From: Ectopseudomonas alcaliphila
GTDB lineage: Bacteria > Pseudomonadota > Gammaproteobacteria > Pseudomonadales > Pseudomonadaceae
Direction: 5' to 3'
Length of the DNA stretch: 64,000 nucleotides
Assembly: GCF_900101755.1 (NCBI RefSeq)
Contig: NZ_FNAE01000001.1
Span: forward strand, 1,798,001 to 1,862,000
The notes beneath the pieces were generated by a model. The model was not told where the DNA came from. It worked only from the letters and a program-made list of their open reading frames with translations, and did no database searches. The position numbers were made by a program, and so were the translations under genes. Each line of letters starts with the position of its first letter. Position 1 is the first letter of the stretch. Positions 44,506 to 53,183 of the stretch are shown here, one piece after another.

Positions 44506-44982
44506 TCAGCGTTGCCCCGCCTTCTCCCTGCAAGCCTCACCAAAGGCCTGAAAGAAGGCGAGATATTCGGGTGGATGCTACTAGGGGTGCGGCACCTCCG
44601 GCACCTGGCATTTCACTCCACCGAAATAAAATCGCTCACCCCTCTCCACGAACACCGAGCTGTCTAGTTCGCGACATAGCGCGAGCCAAGCGAAGCCAGC
44701 AAGTGGCTTGTGCATTGCGGAGCGCGGGCCAAGGCGCACGCCAAGGGGCGTTGCGCAGCCACGTACGCTATCGTGCAGGGTATGGAATGAGCGAACAGCC
44801 TGATAAGACAGGCCGCGCGGCGCAGAGGCCGCAAAGGAAAGATGTTGCTGCGTTGCAGCGGTCATGCTCATGACTGATCGAGCCCGCATGATGAGCAGAC
44901 TCGCCTCGTTGATGAGGGAAGAGGTCGCGTGACCGATGGTCCTGGCGCAGGCGCTGACGCCGATGGCCGGCAGGCAAAACAT
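44506..44982 (-). pseudogene. spuA: Remnant of spuA (gamma-glutamyl-polyamine hydrolase)
   Basis: Both ends of a class I glutamine amidotransferase gene are readable. The 5' end (ATG 44982) gives MFCLPAIGVSACARTIGHAT, like the start of PuuD/SpuA (LPxIGVxxCxxxxGHAT). The 3' end, on the same frame, gives HPPEYLAFFQAFGEACREKA and a TGA at 44508-44506, like the SpuA tail after WHPE. Two adjacent TAG stops (44583-44578) stand just before it. The ~110 codons between have no family match, the catalytic Cys is absent, and total length is ~158 codons against ~250. The gene has lost its centre and cannot make an active hydrolase. Confidence 0.75.
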
Positions 44983-45030
44983 GAGACACCCGTATTATTG
45001 CTGTTAGTGGGTTTGAACCGAGCTTAGCCT

Positions 45031-45071
45031 TGTTCATTTTTTTACACAATAGCTCTGTAAAAAATTGAACA
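45031..45071. promoter_or_regulatory. 41-bp inverted repeat, PuuR/PauR-like operator
   Basis: TGTTCATTTTTTTACA and TGTAAAAAATTGAACA match as inverted arms at 15 of 16 positions, 9 bases apart. The half AAAAATGAACA resembles the E. coli PuuR box (AAAATATAATGAACA as I recall). It lies between the divergent spuA remnant and spuI, where a polyamine-sensing repressor would act. Confidence 0.65.
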
Positions 45072-45258
45072 CACCCCACTGAGCACCCTGAAAGATCAAT
45101 GCCTGGAGCAGGCTGAAAGGCCTTGAAATGCCCCAAAAATGGCCATCACGCCCCACTACAGGGCATCATGGGGCCCGCTTGACAGTAAAGTGCGTTTCGG
45201 ATTGACTCACACCCATGCAGTCGCATGATTGATATATTTAACAAAAAGGTGTTGCATC

Positions 45259-46638
45259 ATGTCGGTACCCCCGCGTGCCGTTCAGCTTAACGAAGCGAAC
45301 GCGTTCCTCAAGGAACATCCCGAGGTCCAGTTCGTCGACCTTCTTATTGCAGATATGAATGGTGTGGTGCGCGGCAAGCGCATCGACCGAAACGCCCTGC
45401 ACAAGGTGTACGAGAAAGGCATCAACCTGCCGGCCTCGCTCTTCGCCCTCGACATCAATGGCTCCACCGTCGAGAGTACCGGCCTTGGCCTGGATATCGG
45501 CGACGCCGACCGTATCTGCTTCCCCATCCCCAATACCCTGTGCAACGAACCTTGGCAGAAGCGCCCTACTGCGCAACTGCTGATGACCATGCACGAGCTG
45601 GACGGCACACCTTTCTTCGCCGACCCGCGCGAGGTATTGCGTCAGGTGGTGCAGAAGTTCGACGAACTGGGCCTGCGTATCTGCGCAGCCTTCGAACTGG
45701 AGTTCTACCTGATCGACCAGGAGAACGTGAACGGTCGCCCGCAGCCGCCACGCTCGCCGATTTCCGGCAAGCGCCCGCATTCCACTCAGGTCTACCTGAT
45801 CGATGACCTCGACGAGTACGTCGACTGCCTGCAGGACATGCTCGAAGCCGCCAAGGAGCAGGACATCCCTGCCGACGCCATCGTCAAGGAAAGCGCCCCG
45901 GCGCAGTTCGAGGTCAACCTGCATCACGTCGAAGACGCGATCAAGGCCTGCGACTACGCACTGCTGCTCAAGCGCCTGATCAAGAACATCGCCTACGACC
46001 ATGAAATGGATTCCACCTTCATGGCCAAGCCCTACCCGGGCCAGGCGGGCAATGGTCTGCACGTGCACATCTCGCTGCTCGACAAGAAGACCGGCAAGAA
46101 CATCTTCGCCGCCGACGATCCGCTGCAGAACACCTCGCTGCGTCATGCCGTGGGCGGCATTCTCGACACCATGGCCGCGTCGATGGCGTTCCTCTGCCCC
46201 AACGTCAACTCCTACCGCCGCTTCGGTGCACAGTTCTACGTGCCCAACGCGCCGAGCTGGGCGCTGGACAACCGCACCGTGGCCGTGCGCGTGCCGACCG
46301 GCAGCGCCGATGCGGTACGCATCGAACACCGCGTAGCCGGCGCCGACGCCAACCCCTACCTGATGCTGGCGTCGATCCTCGCCGGTATTCACCACGGCCT
46401 GACCAACCAGATCGAACCGGGTGAGCCGATCGAGGGCAACTCCTACGAGCAGCTCGAACCCAGCCTGCCGAACAACCTGCGCGATGCCCTGCGTGAGCTG
46501 GACGACAGCGAAGTGCTGAACAAGTACATCGATCCCAAGTACATCGACATCTTCGTCGCGTGCAAGGAAGCCGAGCTGCAGGAGTTCGAGACCACCATCT
46601 CCGACCTCGAGTACAACTGGTACCTGCACACCGTGTAA
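45259..46638 (+). CDS. spuI: Glutamylpolyamine synthetase SpuI
   Basis: 459 residues from the ATG at 45259 (MSVPPRAVQLNEANAFL); AAAGGTG precedes it. Glutamine-synthetase fold: LLIADMNGVVRGKRIDR, AFELEFYLIDQ, SAPAQFEVNLHH, NGLHVHISL, RIEHRVAGADANPYL. In P. aeruginosa it is also called PauA1/SpuI, one of several ligases that start polyamine breakdown by gamma-glutamylation. It is divergent from the spuA-spuB side and ends in a strong terminator. Confidence 0.93.
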   Translation: MSVPPRAVQLNEANAFLKEHPEVQFVDLLIADMNGVVRGKRIDRNALHKVYEKGINLPASLFALDINGSTVESTGLGLDIGDADRICFPIPNTLCNEPWQKRPTAQLLMTMHELDGTPFFADPREVLRQVVQKFDELGLRICAAFELEFYLIDQENVNGRPQPPRSPISGKRPHSTQVYLIDDLDEYVDCLQDMLEAAKEQDIPADAIVKESAPAQFEVNLHHVEDAIKACDYALLLKRLIKNIAYDHEMDSTFMAKPYPGQAGNGLHVHISLLDKKTGKNIFAADDPLQNTSLRHAVGGILDTMAASMAFLCPNVNSYRRFGAQFYVPNAPSWALDNRTVAVRVPTGSADAVRIEHRVAGADANPYLMLASILAGIHHGLTNQIEPGEPIEGNSYEQLEPSLPNNLRDALRELDDSEVLNKYIDPKYIDIFVACKEAELQEFETTISDLEYNWYLHTV

Positions 46639-46646
46639 CACCGAGA

Positions 46647-46675
46647 AAGCCGGCCGCAGAGCCGGCTTCTTTTTG
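46647..46675 (+). terminator. spuI terminator
   Basis: AAGCCGGC and GCCGGCTT arms, 6-base loop, then CTTTTT. It lies 9 bases after the spuI stop. Confidence 0.88.
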
Positions 46676-46803
46676 CCTGCCAACCGCCAATCGCCTGCTC
46701 CGGCGCCTTGCAGTTCGCCGCACGGCGACTGCGCTGACATGCATCAACCACCGGCGACCCAGCGCGCCGGATACTGTTGCCTTGATCAATCGGGGAGTTA
46801 CTC

Positions 46804-47862
46804 ATGCAACGCGCTCTTGCCGCCATCCTGCTAGGCCTGACCTGCGGCCTGGCTCATGCCGCCGACAGCATTCGTGTCTATAACTGGAATGATTACATCG
46901 CGCCACAGGTGCTGGAGAACTTCACCCGCGACACCGGCATCGAGGTCGAGTACCACACCTTCGCCAGCGCCGAGGAGCTGGCAGAGGCACTGGAAAGCGG
47001 CCTGCCGATCGACATCGCCGTACCCTCGCACAACGATCTGCCAGGCCTGATCGCCAGCGGCCGCATTCGCCCACTGGACTTCAAACTGCTGCCCAATCAC
47101 ACGCATCTGGACAAGCAGTTGCTGAGCAAGCTGGCTGCCGTCGACCCGCAAAACCAGCACGCCGTGCCCTACCTCTGGGGCGCGGTCGGCCTGGCGATCA
47201 ATACACCGCAAGCCGAAGCCGCCTATGGCGGACCATTGCCGGACAGCTGGAGCCTGCTGTTCGAAGCCGAACAGAGCAAGCGCCTGTCCAGTTGCGGCAT
47301 CAGCGTACTGGATGCACCGGATGAAACCCTGTCACTGCTGCTCACTTACCAGGGCCGCAGCCTGGCACGCAGCGCACCGAGCCGCGTCGAACGCGCCGGC
47401 GGGATACTCGACGCCCTGCGCCCGAACCTGCGCTATGTCGACAGCGAGCGCTATATCGAAGACCTCAACAACGGCCGCCTGTGCCTGGCCATGGCCTGGA
47501 TCGGCGACGCCCTCGCCGCAGCCCAGGCCGGCCAGCCCGTGCGCTTCGTGGTGCCGGACGAGGGCTCGGTACTGTTCATCGACAACCTGGTGATCCCCGC
47601 CAATGCCAGCCGCCCCGAGCTCGCCCACCGCTTCATCGACTACCTGATGCAGCCGCAGGTGATCGCCCAGATCACCGCCGAGACGCTCTATCCCAACGGC
47701 AATGCCGACTCCATGCAATTCATTGACGGCGCCCTGCTGCAGCAGCCAGGCCTCTATCTGGATCAGGACACCAAGCGCCGCCTGTACCCACTGGAAGTCT
47801 TTCCGGAGAAACACGCCCAGGTACGCAACCAGCTCTGGCAACGTTTCCGCGATGGCGGCTGA
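46804..47862 (+). CDS. Fourth PotF-like periplasmic binding protein
   Basis: 352 residues with a signal peptide ending LAHAAD. It is the most diverged of the four: IRVYNWNDYIAPQ (Asn for Ser), PYLWGAVGLAIN, AWIGDALAA with the Trp of E. coli PotF, and FIDNLVIPAN with Phe258 two residues before Asp260. PAO1 has a homologue here (PA0295 as I recall) of unclear substrate. With the neighbouring aguR-aguBA genes, putrescine or agmatine are fair guesses. Confidence 0.85.
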   Translation: MQRALAAILLGLTCGLAHAADSIRVYNWNDYIAPQVLENFTRDTGIEVEYHTFASAEELAEALESGLPIDIAVPSHNDLPGLIASGRIRPLDFKLLPNHTHLDKQLLSKLAAVDPQNQHAVPYLWGAVGLAINTPQAEAAYGGPLPDSWSLLFEAEQSKRLSSCGISVLDAPDETLSLLLTYQGRSLARSAPSRVERAGGILDALRPNLRYVDSERYIEDLNNGRLCLAMAWIGDALAAAQAGQPVRFVVPDEGSVLFIDNLVIPANASRPELAHRFIDYLMQPQVIAQITAETLYPNGNADSMQFIDGALLQQPGLYLDQDTKRRLYPLEVFPEKHAQVRNQLWQRFRDGG

Positions 47863-47933
47863 CTGCGCAGCCAGGCTTGCCTCGCCGAGGCCGCCTGGCG
47901 TCCAATAGCACCTCGCCCACCGAGGAGCTCACC

Positions 47934-48575
47934 ATGTCGCGCCCCGCCAGCCCCCGCAAACCGCGCGCCAGCAGCCAGGCACGGATCGCCCAGATCCTCG
48001 CGGCGGCACGCGAACTGCTGGCCGAACAGGGCATGGCCAATCTGTCGGTTTACACGGTGGCCGAACACGCGGGCATTCCGCCCTCCTCGGTCTATCACTT
48101 CTTCGCCAGCGTGCCGGCCCTGCTCGAAGGGTTGACCGGCGACGTCCACGCAGCCTTTCGCGCCTGCCTGCTGGAGCCGGTGGAACACGCCGAGCTGGGT
48201 AACTGGCGAGACCTGTCGCGAATCGTCGAACAGCGCATGCTGGCGATCTACGCCGGGGATGCCGCCGCGCGCCAGCTGATCCTGGCGCAGCATGGCCTGG
48301 CCGAGGTGATCCAGGCCGACCAGCGGCATGATCTGGAACTGGGCCGCCTGATGCAGGCATTGTTCGAGCGTCACTTCCCCCTGCCGCAATTGCCAACGGA
48401 TATCGATGTATTCGCCCTGGCCATGGAGCTGGGTGATCGCGTCTACGCTCGCTCCGTACAACTGTATGGCGAAATCACTCCACGCCTGGCCGAAGAAGGC
48501 ATGCGCGTATTCGATGCCTACCTGGGCCTGTACCTGCCTGCCGCACTGCCGAAAAGACCTGCGCCGCTGGCGTGA
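47934..48575 (+). CDS. aguR: TetR-family regulator of agmatine genes
   Basis: 213 residues from the ATG at 47934 with GAGGAG before it; a frame-extending start further upstream was rejected. TetR helix-turn-helix: RIAQILAAARELLAEQG, LSVYTVAEHAGIPPSSVYHFF. The position before aguBA matches P. aeruginosa AguR, the repressor released by agmatine and N-carbamoylputrescine. An inverted repeat in the 265-bp gap to aguB is the likely target. Confidence 0.87.
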   Translation: MSRPASPRKPRASSQARIAQILAAARELLAEQGMANLSVYTVAEHAGIPPSSVYHFFASVPALLEGLTGDVHAAFRACLLEPVEHAELGNWRDLSRIVEQRMLAIYAGDAAARQLILAQHGLAEVIQADQRHDLELGRLMQALFERHFPLPQLPTDIDVFALAMELGDRVYARSVQLYGEITPRLAEEGMRVFDAYLGLYLPAALPKRPAPLA

Positions 48576-48723
48576 TATCCGCTGGGAGTCGCGTGGCGCC
48601 CTGACCATCTGCAGCTGACACCGCCATCGACTGGCGCGCACGGCACACCCTGGGTCCCGCGCACAGTCAATCCGACAAAAATCGGGAAAATTTCGGCGAT
48701 TCGATTGCGGGCATCTTCTAATA

Positions 48724-48748
48724 TCGATATTTATCGGATATAAATCGA
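48724..48748. promoter_or_regulatory. Candidate AguR operator
   Basis: TCGATATTTATC / GGATATAAATCGA forms an imperfect AT-rich dyad (25 bases, outer TCGAT exact), with the palindrome ATATCGATAT overlapping at 48721-48730. It sits ~93-117 bases before the aguB start, within an otherwise GC-rich gap. Confidence 0.5.
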
Positions 48749-48840
48749 CCATCCCGCCTTGGTCGATGTTCAACCATGGCACCCTGAGAAGGCCTTCCGG
48801 CGACGCCGGGTCGGCCTGCGAACGCGCCAAGAGGTGTTTC

Positions 48841-49722
48841 ATGTCCCGTATCGTTACCGTCGCTGCGACCCAGATGGCCTGCTCCTGGGATACCCCCGCG
48901 AACATCGCCAACGCCGAGAAGCTGGTGCACCAGGCTGCCGCCCAGGGCGCCCAGATCATCCTGATTCAGGAGCTGTTCGAGGCGCCCTACTTCTGCCAGA
49001 AGCCCAATGCCGACTACACCCAGTTGGCCACCACGGTGGAGGAAAATCCGGCCATCGCGCACTTCCAGAAAGTCGCGGCCGAGCTCAAGGTGGTGCTGCC
49101 GATCAGCTTCTTCGAGCGCGCCGGTCGGGCTCGCTTCAACAGCATCGCCATCCTCGACGCCGACGGCGCAAATCTCGGGATTTATCGAAAAAGCCACATC
49201 CCCGATGGCCCCGGCTACCACGAGAAGTACTACTTCAACCCCGGCGATACCGGCTTCAAGGTCTGGGACACCGCCTACGCACGTATCGGCGTCGGCATCT
49301 GCTGGGACCAATGGTTCCCGGAGTGCGCGCGCAGCATGGCGCTGATGGGCGCGGAAATCCTCTTCTACCCCACCGCCATCGGCAGCGAACCGCACGACGC
49401 CAGCATCACCTCGCGCGAGCACTGGCAACGTGTGCAACAGGGCCATGCCGGCGCCAACCTGATGCCGCTGGTGGCCAGCAACCGTATCGGCCGCGAAGAG
49501 CAGGACGGTTACGACATCACCTTCTATGGCAGCTCCTTCATCGCCAACCAGTACGGCGAGAAGGTCGAGGAACTGAACCAGACCGAGGAAGGCATCCTGG
49601 TGCACAGCTTCGACCTGAGCGAACTGGAGAAGGTGCGCACGGCCTGGGGTGTGTTCCGCGACCGCCGGCCGAACCTATACTGGCCGCTTTCCACGCTCGA
49701 CGGTGAAAGCCTCTGCGAGTGA
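48841..49722 (+). CDS. aguB: N-carbamoylputrescine amidohydrolase
   Basis: 293 residues from the ATG at 48841 (MSRIVTVAATQMACSW), AGAGGTG upstream. Nitrilase superfamily with the Glu-Lys-Cys triad in IQELFEAPYF, YRKSHIPDG and GVGICWDQWFPE. It splits N-carbamoylputrescine into putrescine, CO2 and ammonia. It is followed by aguA with a hairpin repeat between. Confidence 0.95.
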   Translation: MSRIVTVAATQMACSWDTPANIANAEKLVHQAAAQGAQIILIQELFEAPYFCQKPNADYTQLATTVEENPAIAHFQKVAAELKVVLPISFFERAGRARFNSIAILDADGANLGIYRKSHIPDGPGYHEKYYFNPGDTGFKVWDTAYARIGVGICWDQWFPECARSMALMGAEILFYPTAIGSEPHDASITSREHWQRVQQGHAGANLMPLVASNRIGREEQDGYDITFYGSSFIANQYGEKVEELNQTEEGILVHSFDLSELEKVRTAWGVFRDRRPNLYWPLSTLDGESLCE

Positions 49723-49724
49723 AC

Positions 49725-49783
49725 GTAGCCCGGATGCAATCCGGGGCTTTTTCTCACGACTCCCCGGATTGCATCCGGGCTAC
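49725..49783. repeat. Perfect 22-base inverted repeat between aguB and aguA
   Basis: GTAGCCCGGATGCAATCCGG(GG) and (CC)CCGGATTGCATCCGGGCTAC, 15 bases apart, fill the gap. The aguA binding site (AGGTGAA) starts right after it, so the hairpin sits just upstream of the aguA start. Confidence 0.85.
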
Positions 49784-49792
49784 AGGTGAAAT

Positions 49793-50899
49793 ATGACCAC
49801 CCTGACCACCACACCACGCGCCGATGGCTTCCGCATGCCGGCAGAATGGGAACCGCACAGCCAGACCTGGATGGTCTGGCCCGAGCGCCCGGACAACTGG
49901 CGCAACGGCGGCAAGCCGGCCCAGGCGGCCTTCACTGCCGTGGCCAAGGCCATCGCCCAGTTCGAGCCGGTGACCGTCTGTGTATCGGCGGCGCAATACG
50001 AGAACGCCCGCGCACGCCTGGATGACGCCAACATCCGCCTGCTGGAAATCACCACCGACGACGCCTGGGTGCGTGATACCGGGCCAACCTTCGTGATCGA
50101 CGACAACGGTGCAGTGCGCGGCGTGGACTGGGCCTTCAACGCCTGGGGTGGCTTCGATGGCGGCCTGTACTGGCCCTGGCTGCGTGACGACCAGGTAGCG
50201 CGCAAGATACTCGAGATCGAACACTGCAAACGTTACCGCACCGAAGGCTTCGTGCTCGAGGGTGGCTCGATCCATGTCGACGGCGAGGGCACCCTGATCA
50301 CCACCGAGGAGTGCCTGCTCAACAGGAACCGCAACCCGCACCTGTCGCGCGAAGAGATCGAGAATGTGCTGCGCGAGCACCTGGCCATCGACACGGTGAT
50401 CTGGCTGCCGGACGGCCTGTACAACGACGAGACCGATGGTCACGTCGACAATTTCTGCTGCTACGTGCGCCCCGGTGAAGTGCTGCTGGCCTGGACCGAC
50501 GATGCGAACGATCCCAACTATCCGCGCTGCCAGGCCGCCATGCGCGTGCTGGAAAGCGCCCGCGACGCCAAGGGCCGTCAGCTGATCGTGCACAAGATGC
50601 CAATACCTGGCCCGATCCACGCCAGTGCAGAAGAATGCGCAGGCGTCGATATCGTCGACGGCAGCCAGGAGCGTAGCCCGGAGGTTCGCCTGGCCGGTTC
50701 CTACGTCAACTTCCTCATCGTCAACGGCGGCATCGTCGCGCCAAGCTTCGACGACGCCAAGGACGAAGAAGCCCGCGCCATCCTGCAGCGCGTGTTCCCC
50801 GAGCACCGCGTGGTCATGGTACCGGGCCGCGAGATCCTGCTCGGCGGTGGCAATATCCACTGCATCACCCAGCAGCAGCCGGCGCCGCAGAGCGCCTGA
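49793..50899 (+). CDS. aguA: Agmatine deiminase
   Basis: 368 residues. Guanidine-modifying family: [37 protein letters not shown] and the catalytic Cys in [13 protein letters not shown]. It converts agmatine to N-carbamoylputrescine and ammonia, feeding AguB. Together they route agmatine (from arginine decarboxylase) into putrescine. Confidence 0.96.
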   Translation: MTTLTTTPRADGFRMPAEWEPHSQTWMVWPERPDNWRNGGKPAQAAFTAVAKAIAQFEPVTVCVSAAQYENARARLDDANIRLLEITTDDAWVRDTGPTFVIDDNGAVRGVDWAFNAWGGFDGGLYWPWLRDDQVARKILEIEHCKRYRTEGFVLEGGSIHVDGEGTLITTEECLLNRNRNPHLSREEIENVLREHLAIDTVIWLPDGLYNDETDGHVDNFCCYVRPGEVLLAWTDDANDPNYPRCQAAMRVLESARDAKGRQLIVHKMPIPGPIHASAEECAGVDIVDGSQERSPEVRLAGSYVNFLIVNGGIVAPSFDDAKDEEARAILQRVFPEHRVVMVPGREILLGGGNIHCITQQQPAPQSA

Positions 50900-50968
50900 A
50901 CCTTCCGCGCCCTGGCGCTGAACGCTCGCCGCTGAAGCACCTGCCACAGGTGCCCACGCAGTCATGAA

Positions 50969-50992
50969 AACGCCCGGTATTTGCCGGGCGTT
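50969..50992. terminator. Terminator after aguA
   Basis: AACGCCCGG and CCGGGCGTT perfect arms with a 6-base loop, in the convergent gap between aguA and the peroxidase gene; symmetric enough to serve both, though the U-runs are short. Confidence 0.8.
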
Positions 50993-51016
50993 CTCGTTTC
51001 CTTCTCCCGAGAATGA

Positions 51017-52006
51017 CTACTCGAACGGTTGCGGCCGCGGCGTATCGTTGTTCGACGGCGGCAGGATCGGCAGGGCAAAGCTCGGCTGCTCGCCGGTCAG
51101 GGTCTTGAGGAAGGCGGTGATCTTGCCAATCTCGCCTTCGCTCAACTGCCGGCCGAGCTGCAAGCGCGCCATGATGTCCACCGACTCCTCCAGCTTCCAG
51201 TAGGCGCCGTCGTGGAAGTAGGGATAAGTCAGTTCGACGTTGCGCAGGGTCGGCACCTTGAACTTGAAGCGGTCGGCGTCCTTGCCGGTCAGGCCAGCCA
51301 CGCCCTCGGCCGGGTTGCTGGTTTCATAGGGTTCGACCAGCCCCATCTTCTGGAACGAGTTGCCACCCAGCGCCGGCCCGTTGTGACAGGCGACGCAACC
51401 AATGGACTTGAACAGCTCGTAACCCTCCAGTTCGGTCTGGGTAATGGCCTGCTGGTCGCCCTTGAGCCACAGGTCGAAGCGCGAATTGGGCGTGACCAGG
51501 GTCTTCTCGAACTCGGCGATGGCGTCGGTCACTTCATCCAGGGTGATCTCGTCGGTCTTGTACACGGCCTTGAACGACTCGCGGTACTGCGGGATCGAGC
51601 GCAGCACATCGATGGCGAGAATGTGGGTGAAGGCCATCTCCATCGGGTTGGCAATGGGGCCGGCAGCCTGCTCCTTGAGGTCGGCGGCGCGGCCATCCCA
51701 GAACTGCGCGAGGTTGAGACTGGAGTTGAGCACGGTGGGCGAGTTGATCGGCCCTTGCTGCCAGTTGTGGCCGATGGAGCTGGGCAGGTTGTCGCTGCCG
51801 CCCATCGACAGGTTGTGGCAGGAGTTGCAGGAAATGAAACCCGAGCGCGACAGGCGCGGGTCGAAGAACAGCTGCTTGCCCAGTTCCACCTTGGCCGGAT
51901 CGGTGATCTCGGCCGGTGCGATAGGCTCGACGGGTTCGTTGGCCGGTACATTGGCCCAGGCGCTGGCGCCCAGGCACAACCCGGCCATCAGGCTCAGAGT
52001 GCGCAT
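51017..52006 (-). CDS. Di-haem cytochrome c peroxidase
   Basis: 329 residues with a signal peptide (MRTLSLMAGLCLGASAWA). Two c-type haem sites: CNSCH (with the RSGFISC lead) and CVACH, about 150 residues apart, the pattern of bacterial CCP. It reduces hydrogen peroxide in the periplasm with electrons from cytochrome c. A perfect Anr/FNR box lies 71 bases upstream, so induction at low oxygen is likely. P. aeruginosa ccpR is Anr-controlled in the same way. Confidence 0.93.
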   Translation of the reverse strand: MRTLSLMAGLCLGASAWANVPANEPVEPIAPAEITDPAKVELGKQLFFDPRLSRSGFISCNSCHNLSMGGSDNLPSSIGHNWQQGPINSPTVLNSSLNLAQFWDGRAADLKEQAAGPIANPMEMAFTHILAIDVLRSIPQYRESFKAVYKTDEITLDEVTDAIAEFEKTLVTPNSRFDLWLKGDQQAITQTELEGYELFKSIGCVACHNGPALGGNSFQKMGLVEPYETSNPAEGVAGLTGKDADRFKFKVPTLRNVELTYPYFHDGAYWKLEESVDIMARLQLGRQLSEGEIGKITAFLKTLTGEQPSFALPILPPSNNDTPRPQPFE

Positions 52007-52069
52007 GCGTATATCTCCTCAGGTATTGGCTGTTCTGGTTATGTCCTGACCATGCCCAGCGCAAACCCG

Positions 52070-52097
52070 GTGCGGCTTGATCTACATCAAGCCGCAC
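52070..52097 (-). promoter_or_regulatory. Anr/FNR box inside a 28-bp perfect palindrome
   Basis: TTGATCTACATCAA at 52077-52090 is an exact Anr box (TTGAT-N4-ATCAA). The symmetry continues outward so that GTGCGGCTTGAT pairs with ATCAAGCCGCAC. It is upstream of the peroxidase gene and just past the DUF2892 stop, so it may be both activator site and transcript-end hairpin. Confidence 0.8.
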
Positions 52098-52123
52098 ATG
52101 CATGTCGCCTCAGTCGATGTGTT

Positions 52124-52312
52124 TCATTTCATTTTGCAGGTGCTGATACCCAGCAGCGGATACGCCGGGCAAAAGCGGAATATGCCGGTAGCCAGCGGCA
52201 CCACACCGATCCAGCCCCACAGGCCGATGACGCCGGCCAGGCTCAGGGCAATGAGGATCAGACCTGCGGCGATACGCAGGCTACGGTCGAGCGTTCCAAC
52301 ATTGGCTTTCAT
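52124..52312 (-). CDS. DUF2892 small inner-membrane protein
   Basis: 62 residues from the ATG at 52312 with TGGAGA before it; a longer in-frame version runs back over the next gene and was rejected. MKANVGTLDRSLRIAAGLILI, two membrane segments and the FCPAYPLLGISTC ending are typical of DUF2892, also seen as the tail of YgaP rhodanese. Such proteins go with sulfane-sulfur handling. The two cysteines could carry sulfur. Confidence 0.85.
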   Translation of the reverse strand: MKANVGTLDRSLRIAAGLILIALSLAGVIGLWGWIGVVPLATGIFRFCPAYPLLGISTCKMK

Positions 52313-52326
52313 CGAAGTTCTCCAGG

Positions 52327-52746
52327 TCAACGTCCGCGCCGGCCCTCCAGCGCGGTAAAGATCAGCATCCCGGCGAGCATCGCCGCGGTGAACAGCAGCG
52401 CTTGCCAGTGCCCGGTCAGCAGGATGGCAACGGCCGGCCCCGGACAGATGCCGGCGATACCCCAACCGACACCGAACAGCAGGCTGCCGCCGATCAGCCG
52501 GGCGTCCAGCTCGCGTCGCGTCGGCAACTGCATGGCGCCGCCGAGCAGTGCCTTGGCACGCCGTTGCGCCAGATTCAACGGCAGCGCCGCGACGCCGATG
52601 GCCCCCGCCATCACCAGGGCGAGAGACGGGTCCCAGTTACCGGCAAGATCGAGAAAGGCCAGCACCTTGGCTGGATCGGCCATGCCAGCCAGCAGCAGGC
52701 CGAGGCCAAACAGCAGGCCGCAGACGAATGCACTGAGTCTGGCCAT
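52327..52746 (-). CDS. YeeE/YedE-family half transporter (DUF6691-type)
   Basis: 139 residues from the ATG at 52746 (MARLSAFVCGLLFGLG), with about four membrane segments and the loop GWGIAGICPGPA holding a conserved Cys. YeeE/YedE (TsuA-like) proteins move thiosulfate or other sulfur compounds with cysteines lining the path. It is paired with the next gene, and the two halves probably make one channel. Confidence 0.88.
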   Translation of the reverse strand: MARLSAFVCGLLFGLGLLLAGMADPAKVLAFLDLAGNWDPSLALVMAGAIGVAALPLNLAQRRAKALLGGAMQLPTRRELDARLIGGSLLFGVGWGIAGICPGPAVAILLTGHWQALLFTAAMLAGMLIFTALEGRRGR

Positions 52747-52748
52747 GT

Positions 52749-53183
52749 TCAAGCTCCCGACAGATGACGCAGGACAAACACCGTGGCGAAACCGCTGACC
52801 ATGAAACCCAGCGTGGCCACCAGCGAGCGTGGCGACAGACGGGAAATGCCGCAGACGCCGTGGCCACTGGTGCAGCCCGAGCCATAGCGGGTGCCGATAC
52901 CGACCAGCAAGCCGGCGACGATCAAGCCCAGGCTGCCCGTCTCGAAGTGAATCGGCGGCAAAGCGGTGAACACTCCCCAGAGCACAGGCGCCAGCAACAG
53001 ACCGATGAGAAAGAACAGTTTCTCGCCACGCCCTTCACCCTGGCGCTGCAGCAAGCTGCCGAGCAGGCCACTGATACCGGCCACCCGTCCATTGGCCAAG
53101 GCGAGTACGGACGCCGCCAGGCCGATCAGAGCACCGCCAGCCAGAGCACTCCAGGGCGTGAAAGCGGCCCAGTCGATGTTCAT
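52749..53183 (-). CDS. YeeE/YedE-family half transporter
   Basis: 144 residues with about four membrane segments. The loop [18 protein letters not shown] carries two cysteines, as in the N-terminal half of YeeE. It overlaps the ArsR gene by a few bases and lies 2 bases before the partner half gene, so all four are one operon. Confidence 0.9.
   Translation of the reverse strand: MNIDWAAFTPWSALAGGALIGLAASVLALANGRVAGISGLLGSLLQRQGEGRGEKLFFLIGLLLAPVLWGVFTALPPIHFETGSLGLIVAGLLVGIGTRYGSGCTSGHGVCGISRLSPRSLVATLGFMVSGFATVFVLRHLSGA

Noticed and set aside
44581..44982. Intact 133-residue protein gene between spuB and spuI
   Set aside because: Its first ~20 residues are the start of SpuA and the rest has no family; the SpuA tail continues after its stop, so it is part of a pseudogene.
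45179..45240. Sigma-70 promoter for spuI from TTGACA at 45179
   Set aside because: No matching -10 box at 16-18 bases; the TATATT further on is too far away.
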